64,000 bases of DNA. Source: Trichosphaerium sp. ATCC 40318 (lineage: Eukaryota > Discosea > Flabellinia > Trichosidae). Shown in pieces: positions 11,508-25,400 of this stretch; positions within the stretch are counted from its first letter, which is position 1; each line of letters starts with the position of its first letter. Made by a program: the position numbers and the translations under genes. Under the pieces are notes generated by a model. That model was not told the origin of the DNA. It did not search any database and saw only the letters and a list, made by a program, of their open reading frames with translations. The stretch covers positions 33,836 through 97,835 of the forward strand of contig JALMLS010000642.1 in assembly GCA_038496445.1 (NCBI GenBank), in the 5' to 3' direction.

Positions 11508-12826
11508 ATGCATCATGCATTTTGAAAAAAGAGAAAAATAAGTGAACTATCACAATTTCACATGACCCACGTGAATCGTCAGTTTCTCATGAAATTGTAT
11601 TGAACTCTTTTAATATAAACCACTTCATTTCAAACAGCAATGACCACTTATCCCATTCAAATACCTATCGTATTGATTCTCGTTTCTTCATTTGTGATTG
11701 CTACAATTGCGGTACATATGATAGTAGAAGTAACATAAAAATCTGTCTGACAACGGGATTGTTCTAGGGTTCATGTTCAATCTAACATGTGTTTACCAGT
11801 TTCATTCTCATCTTGCGATCCTGGACAAATACCAGTATGCTCTGGAGATCCACCAGGTACATACATATCATCTATGAAAAACCCAATGTTGAGTTTTATT
11901 AACTGTTAAACAAGGTGATCCTTTCAAACGTGATCTCTCAAAACGTGCTGTATGCGGTTGCTCTTGTGTAGGAAACTCTAATACGCCACCACCATCGAAA
12001 CCACCAACACCGGCGCCAACCAAACCTCCAACACCTCATCCGCTGTCAAGCGTTGATACGTTGAGAATTAATCACGGAACACGTGATAGAAGGGGATATA
12101 CACAACCGGGACTGTACTTCAGCCGTACTTGCAATCCTCACAGTATGTGCACTACATGTTGATTAACGTTTCTTTCTAACGCACGTTTCTCAACAGACCA
12201 GGGTATATTTTGGTTCTACTCATACTTGAGCGCAGTCATGAATGATAGAGCATTCTTTCCAAGTTGTTACGGAACTTTTGGAAGTGTTCATTTTCTTCAC
12301 TCCGATCCGTTTTGGTTCAACAATGTTAATGATTTGAAAAAGTACTTCTCATTCACGTGTCCTCACAATCACTTGATTACAGGTATGGAAAAATCCTCTG
12401 CTTATCCTTTTATCAGAACTGACATTGACGCTTTTGTAATAGGCATGCGTTCCTACTTTTACTCAGATGCTGATGATCGCCGTTTCAGTTTTCAATGTGC
12501 TTCGTTGAGAAACAGTTATGCTGTCAATGACACACCAAGATTCAAATACCTTACAACATGGTGGACAACATATCAGAATGATTATAGGTAAATACGCTTC
12601 ATCTTATGTATGAACATTATAATTAAACCCTTGTAGGGGTGACCAGATAACTTCATGCGTTCATGCACAAACAGGAAAGTCAGGATTTCTTATTGGTATC
12701 AGTAGCTACTACTCCAGTACATACAGTGATCGCCGATTCAGATTCAAATGTGCTCTTGTTGAAGACATCGATAATGCAAGTTTTTAAGGCTATCTCTCAT
12801 TACTTGTTTTATCTCCGCAATAAATA
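11508..12826. repeat. Right arm of the large inverted duplication
   Basis: Reverse-complement partner of 5448-6885; see that arm for the matching blocks. This arm keeps the more intact copy of the dermatopontin-like gene. Its outer edge is the AATAAA-containing 3' end just after the stop codon, and its inner edge is the TGCATCATGCAT block at 11509-11520. Confidence 0.85.
11640..12787 (+). CDS. Dermatopontin-like secreted protein with Pro/Thr linker (right copy)
   Basis: Begins with a hydrophobic leader (MTTYPIQIPIVLILVSSFVI). Later exons give a Cys pair CGCSCVG, a Pro/Thr-rich linker, then two dermatopontin-type blocks: IGMRSYFYSDADDRRFSFQC and, in the last exon, IGISSYYSSTYSDRRFRFKC. The pattern of IGM/IGI, a Tyr/Ser run, a basic DRRF motif and CA is the hallmark of dermatopontin-like domains, which in animals bind matrix and glycans. 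Here an extracellular or cell-surface role is inferred. The donor of intron 1 is GTACAT and the last intron ends CCTTGTAG. One problem: in the second exon, 11 nt present in the left copy are missing, so GSC runs into a stop. Unless an unseen acceptor is used, translation must start downstream or the gene is recently damaged. From about 11920 to the end it is fully open. Confidence 0.72.
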
Positions 12827-13299
12827 CAACCTTGTCAGTTGAGTAATTCTTTATTTATGAAAAAACTTTGAATATTAGCCAATTTAGCTACTAAACTAGA
12901 AAGGCTACAGAGAAAGGGCGGTAGCTCAACAGCACGTTACAGTTACATATAACTCTTTGTATTGTGATGAGAACAGGTAGTCCCCGCTGCTAAAAAAATG
13001 GACGACCCACCAGCCCAAACCGCAATTGCGCCTTAACTTCTTTATCAAGAAAATTGTTCAGAAAAATTTATAAAGACTCTACTTTCTTGTAAACCCACAT
13101 CTTCAGTTGTCCCTCACACATGTTTGCTTCTGACTGTGACTATGACTGTTGATGTATAGTACGAGGTGTGTTTCTCAGAAACTGGCTTAAGATGGATTCA
13201 CAAACGTCTGCTAACCTGTTATTTATTTGCCAATTCATAAATTGTACAATTACAGGTTTTCAAATAGTATGTAATAGAATAAGATAAAAACAGTTCTTA
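12827..13299. other. Intergenic spacer
   Basis: Lies between the right repeat arm and the 3' end of the F-box/SPRY gene, so the two genes converge. I see no open frame with family features, no RNA gene and no repeat. Confidence 0.5.
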
Positions 13300-15854
13300 T
13301 TACAAATCTAACGTTACTGGTTCATAGGCCATTATGCTAGAACTAGCTGAGTAAAGGGGATTCTTCGATATGAACTCAATTGCAGCTTGACGTAGCTCTG
13401 TCATGCTCTTTGCTTTATTCTTTAATCCCTAAAATGTAAATAAGAAAAAAAGAAGAAAAACAAAGTTGCCAAAAGGATTCTTAGTTAACGTACAAGATAT
13501 TCTACAGCATGAGCAACAAAAGCATTTTTGTCATCTAGTTTGTCACTTTCAAGAACAAACTTGTACATTTTGAGGCTATGATAGATAAGAAAAAACCCAG
13601 AAAAGTATTACTTCAAAAAAAAAAAAATTCAGTTGGAGCATACACAAGTGTACTATATCTAGTATCTCGTTCTTTTATGTATGTAAGTACTTTCTCCTTT
13701 TTTACACTTATAAGATCACCTATACTTTATTACCTAACTTTTCAATACTTGTAGGTACAATAAGAATACGTACTTGCTTCATAAACACCATTTTCAATAA
13801 AATGATTTTCTTGGTTTAGCAATGTGTCTTCCCAATTAGTCTCATTTTTTGAGATAGCTTCAAGCACTGGGGTCATTTGGGCTATGTCTTGTATCCTTAA
13901 TCCAGGGTCTTCACCCTTGTACCAACGCCACAGAGAATTTTCGGTATTAAGGCTATTCGTCATAAACGCGAAACGAAATACATGTGCTATGATTGCCTTG
14001 AAAAAATGGTAAGAGGACATTAACTGAAGGCTAGTGGTAATACCTTCGTAAGTTTTAGGTATTAAAAGTAAAACAGATAAGTAGAATAAAGTATACATGA
14101 TAACAATAGTATAAAAATAGAAATAAAATAAAAAAGAGCTCTTACAATAAATGATGCAGATTGAGGATCAAAATTTGGAACTACAGAAAGGTACTCCTTA
14201 ACATAATCCATGAATGGTATATTTTTCTCAGCTTTAGCACCTTGACGCCCTACACAAGGTAATATTAGCAATGTCTAGATCAAACAGTATGATACATACC
14301 AAGCTCTTCAGCCATCCAAAAACACTCTGAATGACTATCACGTATTCCTACCCAATCACATTTTGGAACCTCATACTACAAAGAATTAGCCACTCATACT
14401 CTTATCCTAAGTATACCTCCAATATTTTTGGACTCCTTAAAGCTCTGTTGGGACCTATAGATTCAAATTATAAGGGAAAGTATTGCTGATGCAGTACGGT
14501 TGTTTTGTATGTCAAGTTTTCCAACGTGATCACTTGTTGCCCCAATGTATCCAACAACATCATATTTAAATGGCTGCTGTCCAAAGTTTATACTACAACA
14601 CGAACCAGCTGATTGAAAACCTATGGTGGTATGGTACGCTTCTCCGTTATTAACACGCTACAAACAGTAAACCAATGGATATCTAGTTACACAAGCAACG
14701 TACTGGAGTAGCATACAACCACTTCCCATTCTTTGTAAAGAAGAAAACATTGACTAAGAAGTCGTATCCACACCCTATCACATCACCAACAGTATAAGGT
14801 TCCCTGTACACATACGTCCAAAGATTCTCTGAAAAACAGAAGTTAGACAACAAAAAAAACAGTAAAAATGAAAACATCTCACCGTAGTACATTCCGCCCT
14901 GTATACTAGAAACAGATCATTAGTAAATATGATGTATTAACAATATAGTGTGTACTTGTAGTATCCAAAAGAAAACTTTTCCCATCCAGGCATAGACATG
15001 CTTTTTGAGAAAGAATTAAGTGCTGCACCAATGCACATAGTCCTGAAAATAAAACTGTTACACGCAACAGACAGTGAAATCACCCTTACCCATGCCCAAT
15101 CACTGTTACTTCAGAGTATGCTACTGATGCAATATTTCCTACGGGAAGTGGTTTCATAGGATGTGATACTTGACAACTCTTTAAAGTCACAAAGTTAGTC
15201 AAAAAAACAAAAAAATAACATTAACAATACCAGAACTTGACGGTTATTATCGTTGATGCATGTAACCTCTGTACCATCATCTGAAAATGAAAAGAAACCT
15301 TCGTGATCTTCTAGAAGGTATTTTTCAGTTACTATTTGCTTCGTATGATCACAAGGACACAAGGGCGAGTAGCATTTTTGCTACAATGCCAAAAACGAAT
15401 TTCTCCGCAAAACGCTAAAAAAAGCTGTTTTGTTTTTTTTCAATGGTACCTTCTTTTAACAGTTTCAGTTTATTAGCGTGTAACTGAAGTGGGTATCGTT
15501 CCATAAAGAGTTCTTTCCAGGTCATTCCTTTTGGAAGAGTCTTAACCCATTTATAACCGCTACAAATAGTGCCCTATACAGTAAACAAGCGTATGAGTAT
15601 ATTTAGATGCCGTAAAACAGTTGTACCCACAGAGAATCAGCATTGTACAGCTTATTCCATTTCTTAGATACGAACGGCACCAAAACTACTTCTTTTAGCG
15701 TTGAATATGAATAAAACGACGTGTACAAATATCACTGAGCTGATTTAACGTAAATATCATGTGTGCAATCTAAAAGAAGTTAAAAATGAATTAACGAGCG
15801 TTTAACGGCGACCTCCTGCGGAACTTGAGAAATATAATTGGTTTCTGGCTCCAT
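13300..15854 (-). CDS. F-box and SPRY domain protein
   Basis: At least twelve short exons. The first ones give MEPETNYISQVPQEIAHMIF, then QLSDICTQVVLVPFVSKKWN and KLYNADSLW, followed by WVKTLPKGMTWKELFMERYP. This is a classic F-box layout of LPxEI, VSKxW, LW and WKELF. Next comes a SPRY domain: HPMKPLPVGNIASVAYSEV, GTMCIGAALNSFSKSMSMPG joined to WEKFSFGYY, VGDVIGCGYDFLVNVFFFTK joined to NGKWLYATP, and IGFQSAGSCCSINFGQQPF. A C-terminal region of about 200 residues follows (MDYVKEYLSVVPNFDPQSAS, GEDPGLRIQDIAQMTPVLEA, then MTELRQAAIEFISKNPLYSA) that I do not recognise. By analogy with FBXO45-type proteins it should present a SPRY-bound target to an SCF ligase. The start ATG is the first in frame before the F-box; the stop is at 13300-13302. 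Confidence 0.8.
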
Positions 15855-16490
15855 CGTCGTTTTTCGTGCTGACTTTTGGCTTAATAGACTTTTTCTTAAG
15901 TGCGCCTACTTTGCATAATTTCCAAATCAAGTTCAGTGGAAGTTATGCTCTTGAAGGAGTTCAATTGCATTTCTTGTGATCAACATAAGTGAGGTGTAAG
16001 GTTTAAGAGATAACGTAGCCGAGATTAGGAGCGTTACATGAGGATGGAATACCTATCGCCGATGGTGGTGAACAGCACTGGTACCAATTGCATTACTACT
16101 TTTTGGAGCAGTTTATCGACATAGAATAGTTGTAATTGAACCACACTACTTTTCCTGTCAGCGTGTTTGTGATTCTAGTGACTATTCAACGCAAGTGTAT
16201 ATGAGATTGAATTTCACTTACGTATAAAGTCATTGGCTAGTGTATAGTAGATTTAACTAGTACCAAGTGACAGAGAATTGAATGCAGTGTGATTCCATGC
16301 CATTCTTGTAGCTTGATATGCTTTCTGTGTAGAGGTTGCTGAAGTTCAACAAGACAGCTCCTGAGTATAAAAAGTTAATCGGACTTCAGGGTACGTATAA
16401 GTGATTTGGAGCAAAGACTATCTTTAACAAAGATATTTATTTACAAAGTTGGTTTTCTTTTCTTTTTTGATTTTTCTTTTTTTTCTTTCT
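15855..16490. other. Intergenic spacer
   Basis: About 640 bp between the 5' end of the F-box/SPRY gene and the 3' end of the DOCK gene, both on the minus strand. It should hold the promoter of the F-box/SPRY gene. No open frame, RNA gene or repeat was recognised. Confidence 0.45.
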
Positions 16491-19400
16491 TTATACAAAG
16501 TGGATATCACGTAAAACCCTTGTGATCTTATTCAATGTATCATTATCCTTACAATTCTCCACATGAACCACAAGTGCTTCAAGCATTGATTCAACCCTAA
16601 AGTATAACTGTTGCATAGCAGCAACACCGAAACTTTTTTGTTTCTTTGATGAAGTTCTTATATCAACAGGTAAAGTCAAAAGAACTTTCATCATAGCGTT
16701 AAGCCTAGAATGAGCCTGTGCTTGACTAACAGGGTTCTTTGAACGAGCTTCTTTACTTGTAGTATGTTGAAGACGTTTAAGTTCTTGGTCGAGCATTTGA
16801 AGAGCTTGTGCACGTTTGGCATTAAGAGCTTCAGGTGTTGTTGCTCTATCAACCTATTTTAAAGAAAAAAATAAGAATTCACGTGATATCATAAGAGAGA
16901 AAAAGTACGTACACGTATATGTGAAAGACTACTATTATCACTTGCAGCAGTCTTTTGTCTAAACATTTCTAAATGAGCTGAAACTACAGCACATTCTTGA
17001 AGAACAACAATAGATTTTCTTCGCCTCTAAACAAAAAGTTAAAAACAATAAACGAAAGTCACCTTCGTTAGTTTGTTGTACGTACACATCTAACATCGCC
17101 AAGGTCTCTCATAGATGAAACTGCTTTAATAGGTCTCTCTGGACTATTTGTTTCTGTAAGTCCTCCAAGAGATAAACTAGCTTTATGACCAGTCATCTTT
17201 CTTGTATCTGGTGGCTTCATCGCCATGGGACTACTACTCGTTCTCATATTGTTCGATCTTGGTCTTTGTATATCTGACTTTGATCTCTGAACTTCAGCAT
17301 CAGTGTCCGCAGCTGATTTTCTTCTGTTATCACTAGGTGCAGTTTTTACAAGCTTTGCTAGTGTTGGGGCAGTTGCCGATTTTTCTATAGTAGATTGCTT
17401 TTTCTCAGAAGGTTTCTTCTCCGAAGGCTTTTTTTCAGCAGCTTGTGAAGGCTTCTTCTCAGAAGGTTTTTTCTCAACAGCTTGTGAAAGTTTCTTTTCA
17501 GAAGGCTTTCTTTCACCAGCTCGCGAAGGCTTCTTCTCGGAAGGTTTTTTCTCAACAGCTGGTGAAGACTTTTTCTCTGATGGCTTTTTCTTTGTATTAT
17601 TGGAACTAGCCTTTGATGTTTTTTTGGCTTTCATCAAGTCACTGCGTGGCTCCATTATATCACTGACATCCGGAATCCAGTCGGTGTCTTTTTGAACGGG
17701 ATCATCCGCAGATACAGTGTTCCTAAACAAAAACAACGTGAGTAATACTACACTCAACTAACAGTGGAAAAAAAACCAAAAAAATCTTACCGTCGTCTTT
17801 TACCATCAGCTTTAACGTCAATAACTGGTCTTGAGTTACCATGATATGTGTCTGTACGTGCAGCTCTCGTTTCTGGTTCATCAATAAACGTAATCTTACT
17901 ACGTAACCGAGAAGATTCCTTAATTCTACCAGAACCCTTTCCTGAGCCAAACACGTCCGTTTTCCTTCTAGATTTTGGAGACAAGCTTCTTCTTGGAGAC
18001 CTATCCTTTTTATCCTTTTTCTCTTGTACTCTAACATTCGATACGCCTTGGTCCGAATTGCCATCTAAACAAGTAAACAACAAGAAAGAAAATAAAAGCT
18101 AAGCCAGTAAGATTTGTCACGTGCCTTTTTCTTTCCTAGGACTACCAACAAAAGAAGCAGCAGCTGCTGATAAGTCTGAAGCGCCACCACTAGAAGTGTT
18201 CCTCTTTCTGCGGCTGCTCTTTTTCTTTTTCTTCTTCGATCCACCTCTAGGTGACGAATCCTTCTTAACTCTAAAGCAAAGTAAGAAAAACATCAAGAAA
18301 CGAAAACAAAAAAAAAATAAAAGAACATACCTTGGGCTCTTCTTCTTATCCTTAGATCTCTTAGCTTTTAAGCTCTTACGAGATGATCCAGCAGTACTTG
18401 ACTGAGAATCAGACAATGCTGCGGCTATATCAGACAGGTTACTGCTACGAGCAGAGTCAAGGTTGCTTCGCGCTGAGTCAGGGTTTTCGCTGTGTGAATC
18501 CTCGATATTTTGTAAGAACGACAAAAACTCGTTTGGCTCCACCTTCTGAGACTTCTGTATGCTCCTTTGTGTTTTTGTTCCAAATGGCATTATTGAATCA
18601 GGGTCTATCTTTTTACTACGTCTTCCACCTCTTCCTTTAAACGAAGAACGAGAATCACCGGCTAAGGTGAGTTCGGCATCAGATGAATCAGCACTCATGA
18701 TAGAAATACTGGTGGATGCATCCAATGTGTCTTCATCGTCACTAAACACTCTAGATCCAATCACATGAGGTGACTTACGACCTGGGGAGAGCATGTCTAA
18801 CGATGATCAGTGAAGAAGAGTTTTAAAGCAGTATAACGAACGAACAAACAAAACCAAAGAAAAAAAAAGGTGACAACTCAGTTTCTTTTGTTCACGTACC
18901 CGCTGATTCTCTTGGTGTTGTTAGTGACCACAACGCATCTGTTTCGCTTGAAGGAGCTGATTGGTTGACTGGCGAATTATTAGAAAAGGAAATATAACAA
19001 TGAAAAGATAACACATACCAATTACAGCTGATGTCTTTAAACGGTGTTCGAAATCAGCAAACCCTTCTTTAAGGCTATCCTGTAATTCTTGTTGGCGTGA
19101 TTCAGGCTCATACGAAGCGGCTATATAAAGGAGTAAGATCCTAATTCAGAATCTGATGAAACACTAACCAAATATAGCATTAACAGCAAGTGCTTTCTTT
19201 AGCGAATGTGCAAAAAGTTTAAACTCTGCAGCAAGCAATTGTATCTGTTCGTATGGCCACTTGGATGCTGTATCATTATCTAAAAATGCGTCGAATATTG
19301 CCAATGGCCCTGCATGGACCTCTGACAAGAGTATTAGAAGCGAAGAGCATAGCAAAAACAAAGAATAACTCCAGGTTCACCCAAAAAATAAAATTCCAAC

Positions 19401-22400
19401 TAAAACCAGAGACGCACGCAACAGAAGACATCCAGAAAGGATTTGTTGTACTGTTTGTATTTGTGGTTCTTCTTCACCTAGTATTCTACCAAGTTCTTTG
19501 ACTTTCTCTCTAATTTGATTGATTGCAACACCAAGAGGTGAAATCTCCGAAGAAACAGTTTCAGAAATTACAGACCGAATACTCATTAGAGGGAACGCTC
19601 GCTCTGTTTTATAGACAGTACGTCTGACGTATTGTTCTGATACTTCATTTGTTTGCGACTTTCCAGAACCTTTTGTAAAAGGTAGCTCAAGGCTGAAATC
19701 ACCTAGAAAAACAGTCAATATAGTGCAGAAAAAGGTACAAAGTACAAGCAACGTAAAACAAAACAAACAAGAAAGATACATACGCATGTTGTAGTTACGT
19801 TCAAACTGAGTTGTATGATGACTATCTTCAGGTGCACTATTATAAGTACGTACAGATGCAACCTTATTAAATGTTATTAAAACGTTGGAGTTGCAAAGGA
19901 GTATTCAAACGTACCACAAAGTAAAACTTTTTAGGATCAATGTCGGGTGATTTTGTCAATGTACGAATAACCACAACGTTCTCTTTACCAAATTTTCGTT
20001 CAAAACGTCCTTGTAGCTTAGCTACAACATCGCCCAATGTAATAAAGTTTGAATATCTGTAAATAAATTCTTTCCCATCAAGTTCAGGAGCCAACTCTTT
20101 GCAATGGAATCTAACTAACCAATACGTTCTCTTAAATCTTGATACTTGCTCAGGATTGATTATATTAGTGCACATTGTTTGTAAATCACCGTAGCATGCT
20201 GCAAGAGACGCATAGTCCTCACGACGTTGATATATAGGTAAGAGAATACTGTAAAGCTAAAAAGTTGTGAACACGTGACCAAAATAAAGTTGAGTCGAGC
20301 AAGCTCTGAAGCTTTTCCTTACCTCAACAGCAAGTTCCCAAGCCTTTGCTTTGCGCAAGCAATTTATAGCATCTGTGACAAGTTTCATCCAACCATCTAG
20401 AGTAAACTCACTTGAAAGACAGATTTCGTCCTTTAGATTTTGTAACGTTGATAAAACTGGCAACTTTTTTGTTTCTACAATCAAAGTAAACGAAAACCAG
20501 CAAACTATAAAAAAAGCAACATACCTTCAGCTGAATTTATCTTTGGACATACAGAATCAAGAGCTTCAGTTATTTTATCATCATGAGCAAATAGCCTTCT
20601 TCCAAGAATACTCAAGTATTCTTTTACGAGTATAGCTGCCATTACTCTAGCTTGAGCAGCTTCCTCATAGTACTCATGCTAAAAAAAGTTACAACAAAGC
20701 GAAACCAAAGCACTACATAATCACGTGATTGAGGAAAAAAACGTGCCTGATTCAGAAAAGAGTATAACTTTTGTAACCAAGCAATACGTGCATCGGGAGA
20801 GTCTTTCAATCGCCTACTAAGACCATGTACTAATGATGCTACTGTCTCTGGATCATACTCATAATTTATCATCATATCATAATCAGCAATGAGCTTATCA
20901 GCTTTATCTTTAAGTTCTTGAAGGTGCGTAGATATAAGAATGAATGAATTATCATGTTCATCGTCACTTTGAGAATAGTGTTGATGAACAAAATTCAAGC
21001 CAGCCTTAAGATTAGAGTAATCTTTCTATTAAAAAAAAAGACACTTAGTTTTTCAAACCTTGTAACAACGTTACCTTAAGATCACTTCCACCAATGAACT
21101 TTGTAATGGCCAATATTGTTTGCAACTTGACACGAGAAATATTACCTCGCTCCTTTAAGTTACCCTATTGAGAAGAAATTAGTTATTAGATATTTCTACT
21201 GGTGTCTTCTTATTATTTTACCTTTAACAGTTTTATATACAATGTCAATGCTCTCATACGTGTATCAGCAATATTAGAGTTTAGTTTACTAACAATCTCA
21301 TAGCATAAATCTCCAATAATTGGAGTGACTTGCTTAAAGTACATATTTGAAAATCTATCAATAAGAGATGCCATGTGCTTAAAGACAACAGCGTATATGA
21401 GTTTACTCTGAGGTCTTTCAAGAACAGCATTAAATGTCTCAAAGACAACATTGAATAGCTCCACATTATCGTCTAACAAAGTCAAAAAGAAATGGCTCAA
21501 GAGAACTCTGAAATGTAAAGTTTCCTTTTGAGGGTTTTGTTTTGCGTACCGAACTTTTCCTCGTTGTTCTTTATATAATTCAGAGTAACATCAACAATGA
21601 CAAGACTAACACTCTCATTAAATAGTTGCTCTTTCTTTACTTCAGCGTTAAGCAATTTAGCTTCAAGCTTTATGGTATCATCTGGTTCTTCTTCAAGTTT
21701 TGTAGGGTTATTCATCATCAAAGAAAGTAGCCTTGATGTTGCTACTCTGGAAACCTTTGGTATATCACTTGATTCCTTAGCTTGGTGTTTACTAAAAAAA
21801 GAAGAACGGGTAAGTACAAGAGTGCAAACAATCCGGAAAATCCATTTTCAATAAAAGTAAGCAACTCGATTTTTCAAAAATCAAAACAACAACGTTTAAC
21901 TCAACGTGTTGACACTTGCTCGCTGCTCAAGAAGCGTGACATAAATATATGTTTTCTAGTGCAATATCTTATTAAAATAAAACAAATTACCTTGCAGCAC
22001 CACCTCTCCCTCTTCGTCTATTCTTCTCACTTACCACTATTTTTTGAATATCTGTTTTTTCTTTTGTTGAATCATTTAAGTTATACTTAGACGTAGCAAC
22101 ACTTCTTCGTTTCCGCTTTGTCTCAGCCTTGCCCTTATACTACATAAAAGTAAGTTGCATATTACACAGTACCATCAATGGACAAACGAAGCCAGTAAAC
22201 GCACCCAAAAGAAGTCCTGTGAAACTCTTAATATTTTGAAAAAAACAGCAAATGCGTTTGGTGTTAGTGAGTCCAGGAACTGTAATCGCAAGGATTCTGA
22301 TAGATTATTGATAATATATAAGAAACAAACAAGCATAGCACGCATAGTGTCCTTGTGTGCTTTTGTCTGTGTTCTTGTCTCTACTTGATTAAAATTCGAT

Positions 22401-25400
22401 AAAACCTACAAAACACGTGTTAGTCCCACCTGAAGATTCTAGAATAGCATCGCAGATGCAAAAGTATGGTAGACAAATAGATGCCTGTTTAAAAGTATAC
22501 AAACAAATGCAAAGTTTCACGTACTGTTGTGAGGTATGGAATGAACATTGCTACTATTCTACGCCTTGAAAAGTCACTTTGATAACGTTCATCACGATCT
22601 AACCGCCACAAAATATTTCTACAAAAAGTCAGGTGATCTAGACAATCTTTTGACCCTGGCCACGTACCGCAATGAGTACACTGCAATTTCAATGTATTCC
22701 ATAGTGTTATCATGCATAGCGATAGACAATTTAACAACTTTGAGAAGTGTACCAATGAGGAAATGTTTTCGCCTTTAAGAAACAGTGAGATTACAATAAC
22801 CAAAATTACAAAATAAAGCTATTTAAACAAACTGCCTCTAAGAATCTTAAAATAACGTACTCAAGGTCATTTATCGATAAAAGGGATGTTGTAGTTGGTA
22901 GATTCAAAGGAATAAATAATGGATGCTCCACCAATAGCTCCATGAGGAGAAATTTTAACAGTACAACTTTAGGGTTATCATTTTTCAAATTATTTACAAA
23001 GCAGTGCAACTAGGAGCATAGTGAGTTAGTATAAATACAAATATGTTTTGATAAACTTACGCATTGAAAAGCAACACCACGGTTGATAATAGATAATAAA
23101 TCACCCAAGAACTCTCCAAGGTTTTGTACAAATAAACGTAAAATATCACGATTAAATTCACCAGTTGTCAAATGCTCATATGTCTTGCTTGCGAATGACT
23201 TAAATAAATCAAAGAGAGCTCCTCTGAGGTCATCTCCAACAGGTGCAAATACTTTAGGCGATTGTTGCGCTACAAGAGTTGTCAGTAACAGACACTGGTT
23301 CAACACTTCAATGACGTGATTTCTTTGTACTAAAACTACGTACAATAAGCGGCCTCTTTGTCCAGTACAATAGACTTTACAATAAGTCTAAAGAGGAATC
23401 CTGAATTGAGTAACAAGTTTTTTTCTGATTCTCTATCTAAAGCGCTCACAAATTTGACTCTAATAGAAAACATAAGTAAGCTGCAACGATTAAAAAATAA
23501 ATAGCAAAAACAAAAGACTTACTTGTAGTTCAACGCAGCGTTCCATTTTTGAACAAGTTTAAGATGTAATCCCTCTGGAGGCGTGCAAACATATTCAACA
23601 TATGATTCTACTATACTATCCTGAACAGCAGATCCATCTCTTGCCCTACACAAAGTTAAGACGAAAGCTCAAATAAAAGATAAACATCACATGATTAGGA
23701 CTTACATTGAAACAACGTTTACGAGCGTAATAAGTGCATCAACTGATTTTCTTAGCGGTTTTACAGCGCATACGTAATAAAGAACCAGGTCTACAATCAT
23801 AGGAAAGAATAATACAATTTGGGTATGAGAGGCTCTAGCAAGACCTTGAATAGCCTAAAAACAATCCGATTAACAAAAGTCAAGGCAACCAATAATGTCG
23901 TACACCATGAATCTCATCTGCGTGGCTACTTGGGCTGAGCTTTATAGAGTTCAAAAAAGAGCTGACTAGCGGATCAGTAGGCAATACTGAAGATTGTATT
24001 CTTGTTGTGTAAGTGAATAACAGTGATTGGCCTTCAAGCCACTCAACATCTTCTGGATCGGCTGATAAATAATTTGAAGGTAACTTTTTAGCAATAGGCA
24101 GAGATCCACCAGGAAAGAACTCACTACATCAATACACAATCAGATAACTAAATAAAATAACGAAATACTTACGTAGTCTCGCCACTAAGAGGAATAATAC
24201 TATAACCAAGAGCAACCTAAGCTTGGAGTGAACACTGAAATATGATCAAAAAAAACAAAAAACAATTGTCTTGTGTTTCGCAGGGCGTACTCTGAAAGCT
24301 TTCTTTGTTTCCTTCTTTGGATTTATGTGATGAAAAGTACATAGTAAATGTAATTTCTTACTGCGAACAGCAGGTAAATCTATCTTGAATTCATCAAAGA
24401 ATCGAGGCTTTTTCCTGTGATAAGAAACAGAACTTTGTACAATAGACTGTCTTGCTTCAGTTGTACTACCACCATAAAATAAAGGTAGCCCTTTAGCAAG
24501 TATGTCGTTATCATCTTCAAGAAGGCGAACTTCAATGTATATATTCTTCTTGCCCATAAACTCTACACGCTGTGGATAGAAGTACAATAGATTCCTGTAG
24601 GCGCAATGTGGGTATGCATCTAAACAAAGAAGAAATAAGCACACAAATTTAAAAACATTATTTTTCAATCACGTGAGGAGTAAGTATTTCACGTGTTAAA
24701 TTAGTATTAGGTTTTTTATCATTACGTACCAACGCCCTCTCTTATGAACTCCTCAGCTTCTACTACCACTGGATTTTTTGCAGAAACAATAGGTAATAAA
24801 GGAGCATGCTGAGAATCTAGTGTCGCTGCAGTTGCAGCTTCGTCATCCTTTCTGACTCGCAACCGAAGTTCTCCATAAACAGACTTGCTCTTTTTATTTA
24901 TCCTTATGTCTTCTAATATTTCTATAATTCAAATTAGAACACTAAACTCTTGTGCAGGTAGCTACTGGTAGTTCCAGAGACAAAAAAAAAATCAAAAGAA
25001 AAAATGTACTTGCCTTGTATATCAGATCGTACAAGCCTTATTTTTTGTAAATTGACAGGATCTTCTGTATCACCAATAAAAGATCCATTGCTATCAAATA
25101 GAGGATGATTTGCACACATAAAATGTTGTTGAAATTCACGAAGATGAACAACAGAATCAAAAATATCATTAACAAATTTTGACTTTTCTTTTTCTTTCAT
25201 CTACTTAGAAATTAATCATCTTATTACTAAAAACGCTATATAAATATACGTACGCCTGGAGCAATAGAATAAGGCTCTGACTCAACCGCACCACGAAATA
25301 CGCGGTCAATAAAGACTAATAAATGCAAATTTTCCATTTTATCACGTGGTGTAATATGAAAGACACATTGCCTTGAAAAAATGGTTAAATACGTTAATGA

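Noticed and set aside
17303-17695. Plus-strand frame rich in FFSEGF units
   Set aside because: Shadow of the KKPSEKK repeat in the DOCK tail on the minus strand.
18760-18900. Possible gene boundary between the DOCK body and the Ser/Lys-rich tail (an ATG at 18794)
   Set aside because: A GTACGT donor after PRESA and an acceptor CTCCCCAG just before RKSPHV join the two in frame; the ATG lies within the last bases of that intron.
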